Made by a program: the position numbers and the translations under genes. From the NCBI RefSeq assembly GCF_024166365.1, contig NC_064836.1, positions 4,650,001 to 4,714,000 on the forward strand: DNA of 64,000 nucleotides, read 5' to 3'. Each line of letters begins with the position of its first letter. Within the stretch, counting starts at the first letter, position 1. The notes beneath the pieces were generated by a model. It was not told where the DNA came from. It saw only the letters and a program-made list of their open reading frames with translations, and searched no databases. The stretch is from Elephas maximus indicus. Its lineage: Eukaryota > Chordata > Mammalia > Proboscidea > Elephantidae. Below are positions 22,912-33,415 of this stretch, piece after piece.

Positions 22912-23916
22912 GAAATAACTTTCAAAGTAGGTTTTGTGCTCCTGCCCTCTTTATAATTAATAAAAATATAAGCCTCTGAAGAATATGATTTTAAAAAATC
23001 AATTACATTTTGAGAGGTAATTTGCATTTTTATAAAACACTTTTTCTCTTAAGAAGAGAACTAAAAATTGGGCTTTGTTTCATTTTAAAAAAAAAGAAAG
23101 GTGATCTTAGAGGTCATCTAATCAGATGCCCTTTTAATGTAGAAATTCTATACCTGAGTTCTCTGATGAATACAAACCAGTCTTTGCTCGAGCACTGCAA
23201 CAATGGGACTCTCACCATTTATAAAAGATATTCTATGTGTTGGTTGGACAATTTGAATGTTTACAAGGGTTTACTCTTTATCTGGAGTTTAAATTGATCC
23301 CTATAACTTCTATGTGAGACCTACACAAAAGTAAATTTTCTTTTCTTTCAGGAGAAAACCCTCCAAATGTTTAAAGGGCACCATCTTTCACCCTTGTTCC
23401 ACACCCAAGTCTTTTCTTTTCCAGAATAAACACTGGAATGTTTTAAACACCTCGCCTCACAGCAACTGCTGTTCAGGTCCCTTACAATGCAGTAGTTTGC
23501 CTTTAATTCCTTAAACTATTGTACTTGAAAGTGGAGACTACCCCAAAAGTGGTCAGGCCATGCAGGGATGTTAAGTTTATTCATCAGGACATTATACTTT
23601 GTTAACGTAGCTAAGACTGAACTGAATTTCTTCACAGCCATGTCTCAGTGTTAACTCTGATTGAGTCTGTGGTAAAATAAAGCCTGTTCAACTGTAAGGA
23701 TGGAAATTGCATTGGCTGATGAGAAAATTTAAGCAAAAAGAAAAAGTAAATTTCAATGCTTTAGTACAAAATTCACTGAAAATTCTTACCTACACAATCT
23801 TCAGCATTCATGCCAATGAATTAGTCAAACTTACCATTAACCATAATAAAATGTGTAACAAATTCATGTTAAAATTCTGTTTAAACAAGGGTATTATTTA
23901 AGATACATATACTTAC
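22912..23916. other. ASPM intron 5, 5' part, no recognised element
   Basis: Unique intronic sequence between the RTE insertion and exon 5. No nameable feature. Confidence 0.45.
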
Positions 23917-24063
23917 CTTCAGTAATACTTGTTTTTACAGTGAAGTCATCAGGAGTTAATATAAAATTTAGCCACCAAGTGAAGCCCTGTTCCTGCTTTT
24001 CCTTCCAGCGTTCATCATAAAACATATTTTTCGCAGCAAATGGCATTGGATGCCTAGGAATAT
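23917..24063 (-). CDS. ASPM: ASPM exon 5
   Basis: 147 nt, phase 1 in and phase 1 out, residues 679-728. Acceptor ATTCTTAG, donor GAAG|GTAAGT. Encodes [20 protein letters not shown] and [19 protein letters not shown], essentially the human sequence. Confidence 0.97.
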
Positions 24064-24474
24064 CTAAGAATACAATTAGGTTATTGCATAAGAAAATTTC
24101 CTTTGAATTATTATGAAATATATAGCAAAAGGCCATTTTTACCAGCAAAACCATCTATCTTTAAAACACAAAAATATATGCCTTTCTACCACTTGCTGGA
24201 AAGCATTAAAAGAATGTGGGGTATGAAACACAATAAAAGCAAAAGCAAATACAGGAAGGCAGCACTTCTCAGTTATTTAAAATCCTAAGCCATCATGAGT
24301 TGATTTCATGAAAGACTGACGGACTATCCCAAGTGTAATTAGAATATACATTTTTAAAATTCTTTAAGGCTTTTATTTAAATTAAAAAAAAAGTACCAAT
24401 TCATTTCCGTTCAAAATACAATTATTGCTTCATTTCACATCAGTGTTTCAGAGTTTAAATAAACACACACTTGC
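24064..24474 (-). other. ASPM: ASPM intron 4 (GC-AG), no repeat seen
   Basis: 411-bp intron whose 5' splice site reads CAG|GCAAGT. No repeat recognised within it. Confidence 0.8.
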
Positions 24475-24579
24475 CTGTTTTTAATGGTTTTATGAAGGTC
24501 AAACTGGACTGTGCCACAGGAACAACAGATTTAGTCCTCTTGCTTGTTCTGGAACTAGAAGTTCTGTGTACTAATGACT
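24475..24579 (-). CDS. ASPM: ASPM exon 4, followed by a GC donor
   Basis: 105 nt, phase 1 in and phase 1 out, residues 644-679. Acceptor TGTATTTTAG. Encodes SLVHRTSSSRTSKRTKSVVP and VAQSSLTFIKPLKT; the first half is poorly conserved against human, the second half matches. The donor is GC (24474-24473) in an otherwise ideal CAG|GCAAGT context. Only this junction keeps the frame into exon 5: the alternative acceptor two bases downstream breaks phase. Confidence 0.93.
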
Positions 24580-24679
24580 CTAAAATACATTACGAAGCAG
24601 AATTAATAGCAATAAAACAATAAATTTCCCAAAGAAGTAACCGATGGGTTGTTTTAAAGTTAAAGTTTGAGTCCTCCAC

Positions 24680-24910
24680 AGTCATGTTCATTTAGCAAAT
24701 CCTGAGTACCTACTATGTGCCAGGCACTAAACCATGAAATTGACATCTGGAAACTAGAGTGCAGAAACTACAATTTATTTGGTGTCTGTAGAAGCTACTG
24801 TCCACATTCAATCAATGTATTTCATGCTAGGTGCTGATGACGCAGAACTGAAAGATATGGCCTCAGTCTTTAGCATGGTCTCAGTCTAATGCGGATGCAG
24901 TCTAAAAAGA
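24680..24910. repeat. L2-type ancient repeat
   Basis: CCTGAGTACCTACTATGTGCCAGGCACTAA and GCTAGGTGCTGATGACGCAG segments are typical of ancient L2/MIR-class repeats. Boundaries approximate. Confidence 0.5.
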
Positions 24911-25189
24911 CTTACAATGTACTACGAAAGAGAGATGTTGTATAAGGAGCTATTAGAACACGGAGGACGGAGCACCAACTCCTACTAAAAAGATAGGGCA
25001 GTCTTTCTAGAGGGGAATACACTTCGGCTGACTCTTGAAGAAACATGGAAGTTAGGCATGAAAAACTATGGCCTGCGGAGATAAACGCCACTATGGCTGG
25101 AGACGGAACGCATGTGAGAAAAGCAATACAAGAGACTGAAAGAGGTAACAAAGAGTTGAATAATGTTAAAAATAACGATGGCAATTAAT

Positions 25190-25450
25190 ATTTGAACATT
25201 TTGTGCCAGGCACTATTGAAGGCTTTTTATATAGATTGCCTCATGCAATCAGCACAACAAACCTATGGAAAAAAAAAAAAAAAAACCCAGTGCCGTCAAA
25301 CCTATGAAAAGTGTACTGTTATTACCCACATTTTATATGATTAGGATACTGGGGTTTATAGCAATTAAGCCACTTGCTCAAGGTCAAACAACCTCTTAAG
25401 CTGTAGAGCTGGGATTCAAACCTGAGCAGTACCAGAGTCTGCAGTGTTGT
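25190..25450 (-). repeat. MIR SINE (antisense), split by AfroSINE tail
   Basis: TTTTGTGCCAGGCACTATTG, TACCCACATTTTATATGATT, GCTCAAGGTCAAACAACCTC and GGGATTCAAACCTGAGCAG are in reversed MIR order. A 5'-truncated AfroSINE (about 25269-25305) lies inside, between two CAAACCTATG copies. Confidence 0.7.
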
Positions 25451-25610
25451 TGAGTTTGAAGCATCTCATATGCCGGTGAAGGATTTTAATCCCAGAAGTA
25501 ACACATTCAGTTATATTAGAAATTAGTATGGACAATGCCATGAAAAGAATTAAAACTAAAGGCAGAAAACCACAAGGAAGCTACTGCATACAGTGGCCCA
25601 AGTTAGATAT

Positions 25611-25766
25611 AACCCGAAACCAAGCCCATTGCCGTCAAGTCGATTCCGACTCATAGAAGAAGAGAGTAGAACTGCCCCATAGGATTTCCAAGGAGCAGCC
25701 GGAAGATTTGAACTGCCAACCTTTTGGTTAGCAGCCGTAGCTCTTAACCACTGCACCACCAGGGCT
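25611..25766 (-). repeat. AfroSINE (antisense) with 13-bp target duplication
   Basis: AAACCAAGCCCATTGCCGTC through GCACCACCAGGG. Perfect CCAAGTTAGATAT copies at 25598-25610 and 25767-25779 bound the insertion. An internal deletion removes the ACCCTATAGGAC block, replaced by AGAAGA. Confidence 0.93.
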
Positions 25767-26114
25767 CCAAGTTAGATATGATGAGGGCTTAAATTATAAC
25801 AAAAGCAGTGGAGGCAAAATAAAGAGGAGAGTTATTTTAACAGTAGACTCAATCAACAAGCCTTAATAACCAACTGACTAGGTAAATGATGGAGGATGAC
25901 ATCTCCAGGATGATTCCCAGGTATCTAGCCCAGGTGACTGAAATAGACGGTAAGTGGTACCTATACAGGAAAACGCGATAAGATACAGTGGCAAATAACC
26001 CATCAGAACAGCAGTTCGGTTTCTCAAAAGCAGATTTCATACCAGCTTATGCTGCTACTAAATATAAAAAAAATATATAAGCAAAGGACTAATAACTGTC
26101 CAAAGTATTTTTCA

Positions 26115-26460
26115 GAGCATGAGTTGGCAAAATATGGGTCTTAAGCAAATTCCAGAGTTTTGCCTATTTTTGTATGGTGCACAAGCTAAGAATACTTTTT
26201 TACATTTATAAATAGTTGAAAAACCAAAAACCAGAATATTTCATGACATCAAAAATGATATGAAATTCAAATTTCAGTCCATAAATAAAATTTTATTCAA
26301 AACAGTCACACTCATTTGTTTATGTATCTCCTGTGGCTCCTTTCACAATACAATGGTAGAACTGAGTGATTGTGATAGAGATCGTGTGCTCCACAAACCA
26401 CTGTTAAGAGCTCTGGCTTTCAGTGAAATAGGAAACTATTAGAGGGTTTGGAACTCTAAA
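26115..26460. mobile_element. hAT-Charlie-type DNA transposon fragment
   Basis: GAGTTGGCAAAATATGGGTC, AAATAAAATTTTATTCAAAAC and TTTATGTATCTCCTGTGGCT share the layout of the copies at 42730 and 57107, in the same orientation. Confidence 0.55.
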
Positions 26461-26513
26461 GAATGATAGGATTCTGCTAATGTTATAAAAGTATCACCCT
26501 ACCTGCTATATGG

Positions 26514-26668
26514 AAACCTCGTGGTGCAGTACTTAAGGGCTCAGGTCGCTAACGAAAAGGTTAGCAGTTCGAATCTACCAGCTGCTCCTTGGAAACCCTA
26601 CAGGGCAGTTCTACTCTTTTCTATAGGGTCACTATGAGTCAGAATCAACTCAATGGCAATAGGTTACT
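26514..26668 (+). repeat. AfroSINE
   Basis: GAAACCTCGTGGTGCAGTAC head, AAAGGTTAGCAGTTCGAATC, ACCCTACAGGGCAGTTCTAC, GAGTCAGAATCAACTCAATG. Confidence 0.9.
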
Positions 26669-27745
26669 TGCTATCTAGAAAGCAGACCACAGACAAGGCA
26701 ATCAAAAGGTGAACACAAGATCTGTTAGCAGGCCCTAAATAACACAGACTGGCTCAGGATGGTGCCGCTGGAAGTGGTGAGGAGGAATCAGATTCTGAGT
26801 ATCTTTTGAAGGAAGATAGGATTTGTTGATGGACTGGGTTTAGAGCCAGACAGAACATGTGTTTGAATTTATACAGAAAAGGTGGGGCAGAAATACAAGT
26901 ATGGACAATTCCAAGGTGTTTGGCCTGAGTAACGAGAAACAGAGGTATCATGTACTGAGATGGGAAGTCAGAGCAGCAGGACCAGGTACGTGTGTAGTGG
27001 GGGTGGGGATATCTGGGGCTTAGTTTTGGACAAAGTAAACACAGATGGTCATTAGACAGCCACGTGCAAATGTTGACCAGGCAGGTAGACATAAGAGTGT
27101 AGAGATTAGAGGTCCATCCTGAAGATATAAAGTTGGGAGTCTTTCATGTAGAGATAATAACGAAATTCCACTAGAGTAGTTAGAAACTGAAGTGGGCTCA
27201 ACAAATAAGAGAAGAAATAAAAACAGCTAATATAAACAACTTTCAAAATGATTTTTTAAAAAACATTTTAATCAAAGGATAATCTTTATGCAGAAAAGTA
27301 TACATATAAATATGTAACTCAGTGAATTATCACAAAGTGACTACATAGATACTTTCAAGTTTTGCTTAAAAGGAAGCAGAAGAATGGAGCAGAGGCTGAA
27401 GTTATAAATGGTTATCAACAGAAGTGTCTGTTTTTAACACAGAATAACAGCGTATTTATATGTTAAGCAGAAATGGCCCAATAAGGAGTAAGAAACAGAA
27501 GACATGAGAAAGAGAAGACAATGACTAAAGCAACACCCTTGGGCAGAAGGGCATTCGACCTGGTGCACAAGCAGATAGACTGGCTTCATTTAGGGACATA
27601 GACATTTTATGGTATCATAGCAGGAAAGAAGTACTTGGTGAATATACAGGTAGGGTGGTAGAGGGTTGTGGCAGTGTGTGAAAATTCTCTTCATACTTGT
27701 ACTTCCTTGATGAAAAAGGAAGCAGTTCATCAGGTCAGACGAAGG
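26669..27745. other. ASPM intron 3, no recognised element
   Basis: Mixed intronic sequence. Some parts look like very old repeats, but I cannot name any. Confidence 0.4.
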
Positions 27746-28345
27746 TCAGAGAACTGGCTCTGGGGTCAAACTGTCTGGGTTACAGATCCAACTTTATCTA
27801 GCTTTATCGCTTACTACCTGTGTGACCTTGGGCAAGTTCTCAATGCATCAGTTTTCTCATTTGCTAGTTTGTAATATTGCTGTATTAAGTGAGGTAATCT
27901 CAATTGAATGGTGGTGTTGGAGAAGAATATTGAATATACCATGGACTGCCAAAAGAATGAACAAATCTGTCTCAGAAGAAGTGCAACCAGAATGCTCCTT
28001 AGAAGCAAGGATGGCAAGACTACGTCTTACATACTTTGGACATGTTGTCAGGAGGGATCAGCCCCTGGAGAAGAACACCATGCTTGGCAGAGTACAGGGT
28101 CAGCAGAGAAGAGGAAGACCCTCAACGAGGTGAATTGACACAGTGGCTACAACAATGAGCTTGAGCATAACAACGATTGTAGGGATGGCTCAGGACTGGG
28201 CAGTGTTTCGTTCTGTTGTGCATAGGGTCACTATGAGTCGGAACCGACTCGACAGCACCTAACAACAACAACAAATGAGGTAATAATAAAGCACTCAAAA
28301 CTGGATCTGATAAAGGATTCAGTAAGTGTTAGCTATTATCAACCA
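27746..28345 (+). repeat. MIR SINE, split by RTE insertion
   Basis: MIR pieces lie at 27746-27898 (AACTGTCTGGGTTACAGATC, CCTGTGTGACCTTGGGCAAG) and 28273-28345 (GGTAATAATAAAGCACTCAA, GTAAGTGTTAGCTATTATC), with the RTE fragment between. Confidence 0.75.
27899..28272 (+). mobile_element. RTE-type LINE, 3' fragment, with target duplication
   Basis: Encodes MNKSVSEEVQPECSLEARMA and LRLTYFGHVVRRDQPLEKNT, then GRPSTR, the RTE polymerase C-terminus, then the AfroSINE-like tail GTCACTATGAGTCGGAACCG and a (CAA)n end. AAGTGAGGTAAT (27887-27898) and AAATGAGGTAAT (28273-28284) form the target duplication. Closely related to the antisense copy at 22566-22900. Confidence 0.87.
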
Positions 28346-29918
28346 TGAGTGAGGAGAAAAGCTGTTTGAAGCTTCAGGAGAAGAGGAATGAGTTAGTTTA
28401 TAGCAGGGATAAAGTCAACAAACCAGAAAAGTACAGCTAAAAAGAGTGAAGGCCTTACTTGAGGGTAATGGTCATGAATTTAAAGACTAATCAGCAAGGT
28501 TCAGATACAGAGGAGGCAGAGTTGAATTGGGTTTGGAATTTTCTGGGCAAGTACAATAGAGGGAAAGAGGGGTGAATGGAGTGATTATGATGATTTATGG
28601 AATTCAAGCTGAGTAAGGAAGAGAGAACATGAGGGACGTGAGGACCAGGGAAGAGGAAGTGTTGCTAATGGACTATAGGTTATGGAAGAGTAGAAAATAT
28701 GCTGGAGTTGGGTTTCTAGAGGAATTGCTGGAATCATAGTACGACTGGAAATTGAGATGCTTTTAGGAGAACATGGCCTGGTTGGAACTATAAAGCCAGA
28801 ATACTGGCCACCAGAATTTTGAAATCATAGAGTAATGACAGTAGTAGTTTTGGTGAAAATATCATGAGCCAGATGCAAAAATCTTGAGAGTAATCTTTCA
28901 CTGTAACAAGGAGTATGAGTAGGAGAGGCTGAAAACTGAGCTTCAAGCTCTTTTGTTGTTGCTTTTTGTTTATTTTTAAGGAAGAAAGGAGAAACCACAG
29001 TCTGGAAGAGGAAACGAGAAGCAAGGAGGTCTACTATCCCACCAAGAGGCACAGGGTCCTAACAATAGGCAAGAAAACACAGCTTGAGAGGGTTTCAATG
29101 AAAACAGTGTTCTCAATGGAGAATCACATAACAAAGTTCAGCAGGGTAACAAAGTGAAGGACTGTTTAAAAAGGAAATGTGATAATGAAAGACAGCCAAC
29201 TAAGAGGGCACAGGAGGATTTAGAAGGCTGAAGGTAAGAAATGATTCAAATTAGGGGATGCTCAAAGAGAAAGGTGACAAAAAGATAGCTATGTATTATC
29301 TCCTAGAAGTCCTAGGATTCTTTTAAATGATGTTAAAGTAACTACATTATGAGGAGTAAGGTTTGTTTTCCTGCCTGGATTTGATTGCTATATGAGGTAA
29401 ATTAAAGGGGCACAGTGTGATTAGTCTTGTTTTTGAGGCAGACAGTTGGCAGTTAAGCTGTGAGTACTGGGAAGGAATAGTGAGGTTTTTCTCAAAGGAA
29501 TGAGGAGCACTGAGGCCCTATCTTCATTCCTAATTAAGAGATCTAAGGAGGTTGAGAGAGAATAATGTCATCAGGAGCACACATTGCACAGAAGCCTCCT
29601 CTTCCTTTCTTTGGGTGGTATTCTGGGGCTAGGCACTTTATTGAGCCTTCCACTCAGCCCCTGGACCAAGGGGAGGCAACTGAGGTGGTTCCCTTGGTCT
29701 TAACGAGGGAGCATCAAGAAACTCAGTGAGCAAGATAAAAAAAAATTTTTTTTCATTAAAATATTTAACTGTAGAAAATTCATGATGAATAAGAATATTA
29801 ACATTGCACATAAGGACAGGATGACAAAAGTTCAGAATTCACCCCTAACACTACATTCCCCTTCCACTAGCAAACTAGTACAAGTTAACACAAGTTTACC
29901 AGCAACAGATTTACAAAA
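28346..29918. other. ASPM intron 3, no recognised element
   Basis: Purine-rich unique intronic sequence. Open frames at 28788-29157 lack coding character. Confidence 0.4.
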
Positions 29919-30166
29919 CCCTCTTTCAGAGAGTGCTATGGTGAGACTTGCTTGTCATCTTCTGTACGCAGATCTACTACCTCCTCATCTCTTCATGCTT
30001 CTGAAAATGTACAATTGTTGAAAGAAGGTTCCACCACCTTGAAAGATTTTAATGAGCAAGTCTTAACTGAAACATCCTTTCACTCCATAAATAATATTGA
30101 TGACCAAATTGAAGAGAATAATAGACTTATTCTTACCCCAAATTGTTCTTCAACTTTGAATATTAC
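29919..30166 (+). pseudogene. ASPM: Inverted partial copy of ASPM exon 3 inside intron 3
   Basis: The plus strand here reads ASPM exon 3 coding sequence in forward order ([20 protein letters not shown] through [11 protein letters not shown]), matching the reverse complement of 31264-31514. By eye there are four substitutions and one 3-bp deletion over 248-251 bp, about 98% identity. Because ASPM is transcribed from the minus strand, this copy is antisense in the ASPM transcript and cannot serve as a coding exon. The left junction with non-exonic sequence is at 29918/29919 and the right at 30166/30167. Origin could be a local inverted duplication or a retroposed fragment; an A-run at 30239-30254 is compatible with the second but not proof. 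Confidence 0.93.
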
Positions 30167-30226
30167 CCTTTATAGGTATGTTTTCATTTTCATTTGAATA
30201 TTACCCTATATAGGTGTGTTTTCATT
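30155..30226. repeat. 38-bp-period tandem duplication at the copy's edge
   Basis: Two units, 30155-30188 and 30193-30226, each start with TTTGAATATTACCCT and end with GTTTTCATT, with two differences. The unit includes the last 12 bases of the exon-3-derived copy, so it arose after or during the inverted duplication. Confidence 0.88.
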
Positions 30227-30259
30227 ACAGGTTTTATTAAAAAAAAAAAAAAAACTCAC

Positions 30260-31748
30260 CTGCTTTCTTCAGATTTAACTTCTCTCTGCTACTTGTATGT
30301 TTTGAGATGGGTGCGGTGAACTTCTTTGTTTTTTTAACAGTTGATTTAGATTCCACAGGAGAATAATGGATTCTTTTGATTTCTTGTACCTCTGTAGCTT
30401 CCACAACTGTACCCCTCACATTTGCATTTTCCATGTTTCCAGCACTCTTTCTTTTACAAGCAGCTAAAGCTGTCTTCGAGGAACGTGGAGTTATTTCATT
30501 TTTATGACTGTTAAATTTACTTACAATTGGATCTATAATCGGAAGGTATGAATGAAAAGATTCTTTCTCTTTTTGGTTATCTACGATTACTTTTTCAAGT
30601 TCACCTACTGCAGTGTTGAGACATCTTTTTGCCTTTGATTTATTAGTTTCGGTTTGTTTTTCTCTGGCACAGCTGGACTTCCTTTTAGTAACAGTGGTGG
30701 AAAGCATTGGGCGTCTCTTAGATTGTTTATTCTGGCTGTAACTAGAAATATCCTGAAATGCAGAAAATTTAGGATGATTTTGTTTTGTAAAACTGTAGTC
30801 ATTTGGCTTCATTTCTATAGCTTTGGGTTGTTCAAAAATAGCCTTGGGAGATTTTGACTCCTGACATCCATGGGTACGTGGTAAAGCTTTATTTTTTCTC
30901 CAGTCTTGAGGAGGCTGTGGGCCTTGAGAATTTTCATTTGATGATGGTGATAAATTATATGTTTGCTGAGATGTACACATAAATGCCATGTTATCTTTTA
31001 CAAACTGGTTTGGTGATAGAATAGGTTTAATTGTCTCTGATTCTAGATCCTGATTTAGTCCATAATTATCATTTACAAAGGAATCTGGACTTAAAATAGT
31101 TTGATAAATTTCATGTACAATTTTGGATTCCAAATGCGTAGGCTTTGAATTATCTTTCATAAATTTACCTGATGAAAGACCTGTGACTAATTCTACTTCA
31201 TTATTAGCTACATGGCTATTATGTACAGAGGAGTCTGGACTTAGAAAATTCCCTTTACTTTGTGTAATATTCAAAGTTGAAGAACAGTTTGGGGTAAGAA
31301 TAAGTCTGTTATTCTCTTCAATTTGGTCATCAATATTATTTATGGAGTGAAAGGATGTTTCAGTTAAGACTTGCTCATTAAAATCTTTCAAGATGGTGGA
31401 ACCTTCTACTTTCAACAATTGTACATTTTCAGAAGCATGAAGAGATGAGGAGGTAGTAGATCTGCGTACAGAAGATGACAAGCAAGTCGCACCATAGCAC
31501 TCTCTGAAAGAGGGGCTAATAGGTGATATAGATATTCTGTTTTCTTCAAGGATTAAACAATTGTTTTCTGTTGGGGAACAGACTTCAGTCACAGCCAGAT
31601 TTTCACAGGCTTGTAGTGGGCTCCTAATAGTGTCAACTCTTTGGGAAACATTAAATGTTTTATTAACATTTTGACTATTTGAAATCCTTTTTTTACGACT
31701 AGAAGAGTTTGAAACAGTCTTCTTATTAATGGTATCCCAAAGACTCCT
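30260..31748 (-). CDS. ASPM: ASPM exon 3
   Basis: 1,489 nt, phase 0 in and phase 1 out, residues 148-644. Acceptor TTTTTGCAG, donor GCAG|GTGAGT. Encodes the long, probably disordered Ser/Thr/Lys-rich region, from [20 protein letters not shown] to [10 protein letters not shown], with many candidate proline-directed phosphosites (SPLQ, SPISPS, LSPD, LSPN). Fully open and about the human length. Its segment 31264-31514 is the source or partner of the inverted copy at 29919-30166. The intron immediately after the donor begins GTGAG followed by a 16-nt T-run in transcript sense. Confidence 0.97.
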
Positions 31749-31942
31749 CTGCAAAAATAAGCAAAATATACCAAATAAGTGGATAACTATTGAATATTAT
31801 CTTTAAATAACTAATATAATGTATGTCGCTCATTTTAAGCTTGTTATCAAAAAAAAAATTTTTTTTTTCTTTATCAAAATAATTTTGACAGAGTATTAAA
31901 CATTTTCTTAGAGGAAATCACAGAATGATTACAAATTATTAC

Positions 31943-32086
31943 CTTTTTCTCTTTCCACTCTTCTGCATTTCCTAGCAATATGGCTTGGTGTTTCAGAATA
32001 TCATTTACGACAAATGTCACAATCTCTCTTACTCGGCCTTCTTTCAATGGTGTCCAGTTAACAGAAATTACAATTTTTTCTTTAGG
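31943..32086 (-). CDS. ASPM: ASPM exon 2
   Basis: 144 nt, phase 0-0, residues 100-147. Acceptor TTATAG, donor AAG|GTAATA. Encodes [20 protein letters not shown] and [20 protein letters not shown], the second half of the ASH (ASPM-SPD2-Hydin) beta-sandwich domain associated with centrosomes and cilia. Intron 2, between it and exon 3, is 194 nt. Confidence 0.97.
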
Positions 32087-32384
32087 CTATAATCCAAAAA
32101 GAAATTATTTTTTTAAATGACTATGACAATAGTAGTATAAAATAACTAAACCACATTATAGAAAACAGTAGGGAATTAATATTTGTTAGTCACCAACAAT
32201 TTATACCCTAAGAGCACTTAAGTCAAATATAGTTTTCTTACCTTATGCCATCATTTCATTATGAGGAAAAAAGCCACTATGAATAGTAAGGTTCACAGCA
32301 AAATAAAATCATAATAAAATCTTAACTGTTCAGGGAAGCAAAGGAACAGATAATCTCCAAAAGATTTTATTGTAGTTGTGTGTT

Positions 32385-32440
32385 TATATGGTCGCTATGA
32401 GTCGGAATCGACTTGACGGCACTGGGACTGGGGTTTTTAA
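32385..32440 (+). repeat. AfroSINE tail fragment
   Basis: GGTCGCTATGAGTCGGAATC and GACTTGACGGCACTGGGACT: only the 3' tail of a sense copy. Confidence 0.8.
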
Positions 32441-32702
32441 TTTAATCATATGTTGCTACTTCTTTAGATACCTACACTACTTCTACTTCAAATATAATGA
32501 CCCCGCACTATGAAGTAAATTCCTTCCTCCTACAAACTCCTCTGAAGTCCACATCATCGTTACTAATATTTGTTAATCACTTATTATGTTCCAGGCATAC
32601 GTGCATGCCTGCCCAGATAGAGGCAGTCCATATTGCACTGGACTACATGTTCTAGCAACTGTTTCTCCTGCTTTATGGGAAATGCTGTCAGCCAATAGCG
32701 AC

Positions 32703-32790
32703 ATCAAACCCAAAACCAAACTCATTGCCGTCAAGTCAATTCAGACTCATAGTGACCCTGTATGGCAGTGTAAAGCTCCTGTGTGCCTGT
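32703..32790 (-). repeat. Truncated AfroSINE (antisense)
   Basis: AAACCAAACTCATTGCCGTC, CATAGTGACCCTGTATGGCA; the copy breaks off near the C-rich tract. Confidence 0.8.
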
Positions 32791-32796
32791 TTTCCG

Positions 32797-32830
32797 CACC
32801 CCCCGCCCCCGCCCCCCCCCCCCCCCCCCC
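32797..32830. repeat. Poly(C) tract, 34 bp with two G interruptions
   Basis: Near-homopolymeric C on the plus strand, hence a G-run in the ASPM intron 1 transcript, ending in an uninterrupted run of about 19. Length may be unreliable in an assembly. Confidence 0.9.
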
Positions 32831-33164
32831 GTATATACTTCTGTTCACAAAAGATATTTGAGATTCACAGTCTTTTCACCGCAGGAACTAGGCCTAACAA
32901 GTATTTTCCTGTGGAACACCCTGGCTTTGGTTAAACTCTCCACTCAATGTCTCCTTCCTGCAAAACTTTGCTAATCACAGTGAAAATTAAAGCACAGATT
33001 TGCTTAGCAATTTTTGCTGTAGATATGAGCTGGCATTCCAAGACAGCAAAGTGCTTTTTAACAAAATTCAGCAGGAGCCTTTCCTGTCCACTCCCCACCC
33101 CCGCACTGTAAGGAAGGAAGGAGTTAACAGGATTAATGAGTGTTCTACAAACTCATTTAATTCT

Positions 33165-33415
33165 CATATCACTAGGGTGCAGGTACTAGGATTATGCATA
33201 TTTTACAGATGACATGGCTGAGTCCAGAAAGCTTTAAGTATCTTGTCCAAAGTCAGACAGCTGGTAATTAGAAGTCCTGGGCTTCAAACCAGTTCCACCT
33301 GGTTCAAACTCCTGCTGAGAATTTGCATTTCCCCCACAGAAACACTGAATCAGAACCTACAGTTTAACAAGATCCCCAGGTGATTCTTGTATATAGTAAA
33401 CTTTAAGAACAGCTG
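33165..33415 (-). repeat. MIR (antisense) followed by MER5-type hAT fragment
   Basis: 33165-33300: CTAGGATTATGCATATTTTACAGATGA and GTCAGACAGCTGGTAATTAG, a reversed MIR. 33300-33415: GAGAATTTGCATTTCCCCCA, CACTGAATCAGAACCTACAG and CCCCAGGTGATTCTTGTATA, the layout of MER5-type non-autonomous hAT elements. Confidence 0.65.

Noticed and set aside
29782-30197. Two overlapping plus-strand open frames that look like a small protein gene
   Set aside because: They are open because 29919-30166 is an inverted copy of ASPM exon 3. There is no promoter, splice context or independent start evidence.
32586-32974. Proline-rich frames around the C-tract
   Set aside because: Poly-proline arises only from the homopolymeric C-run in three frames.
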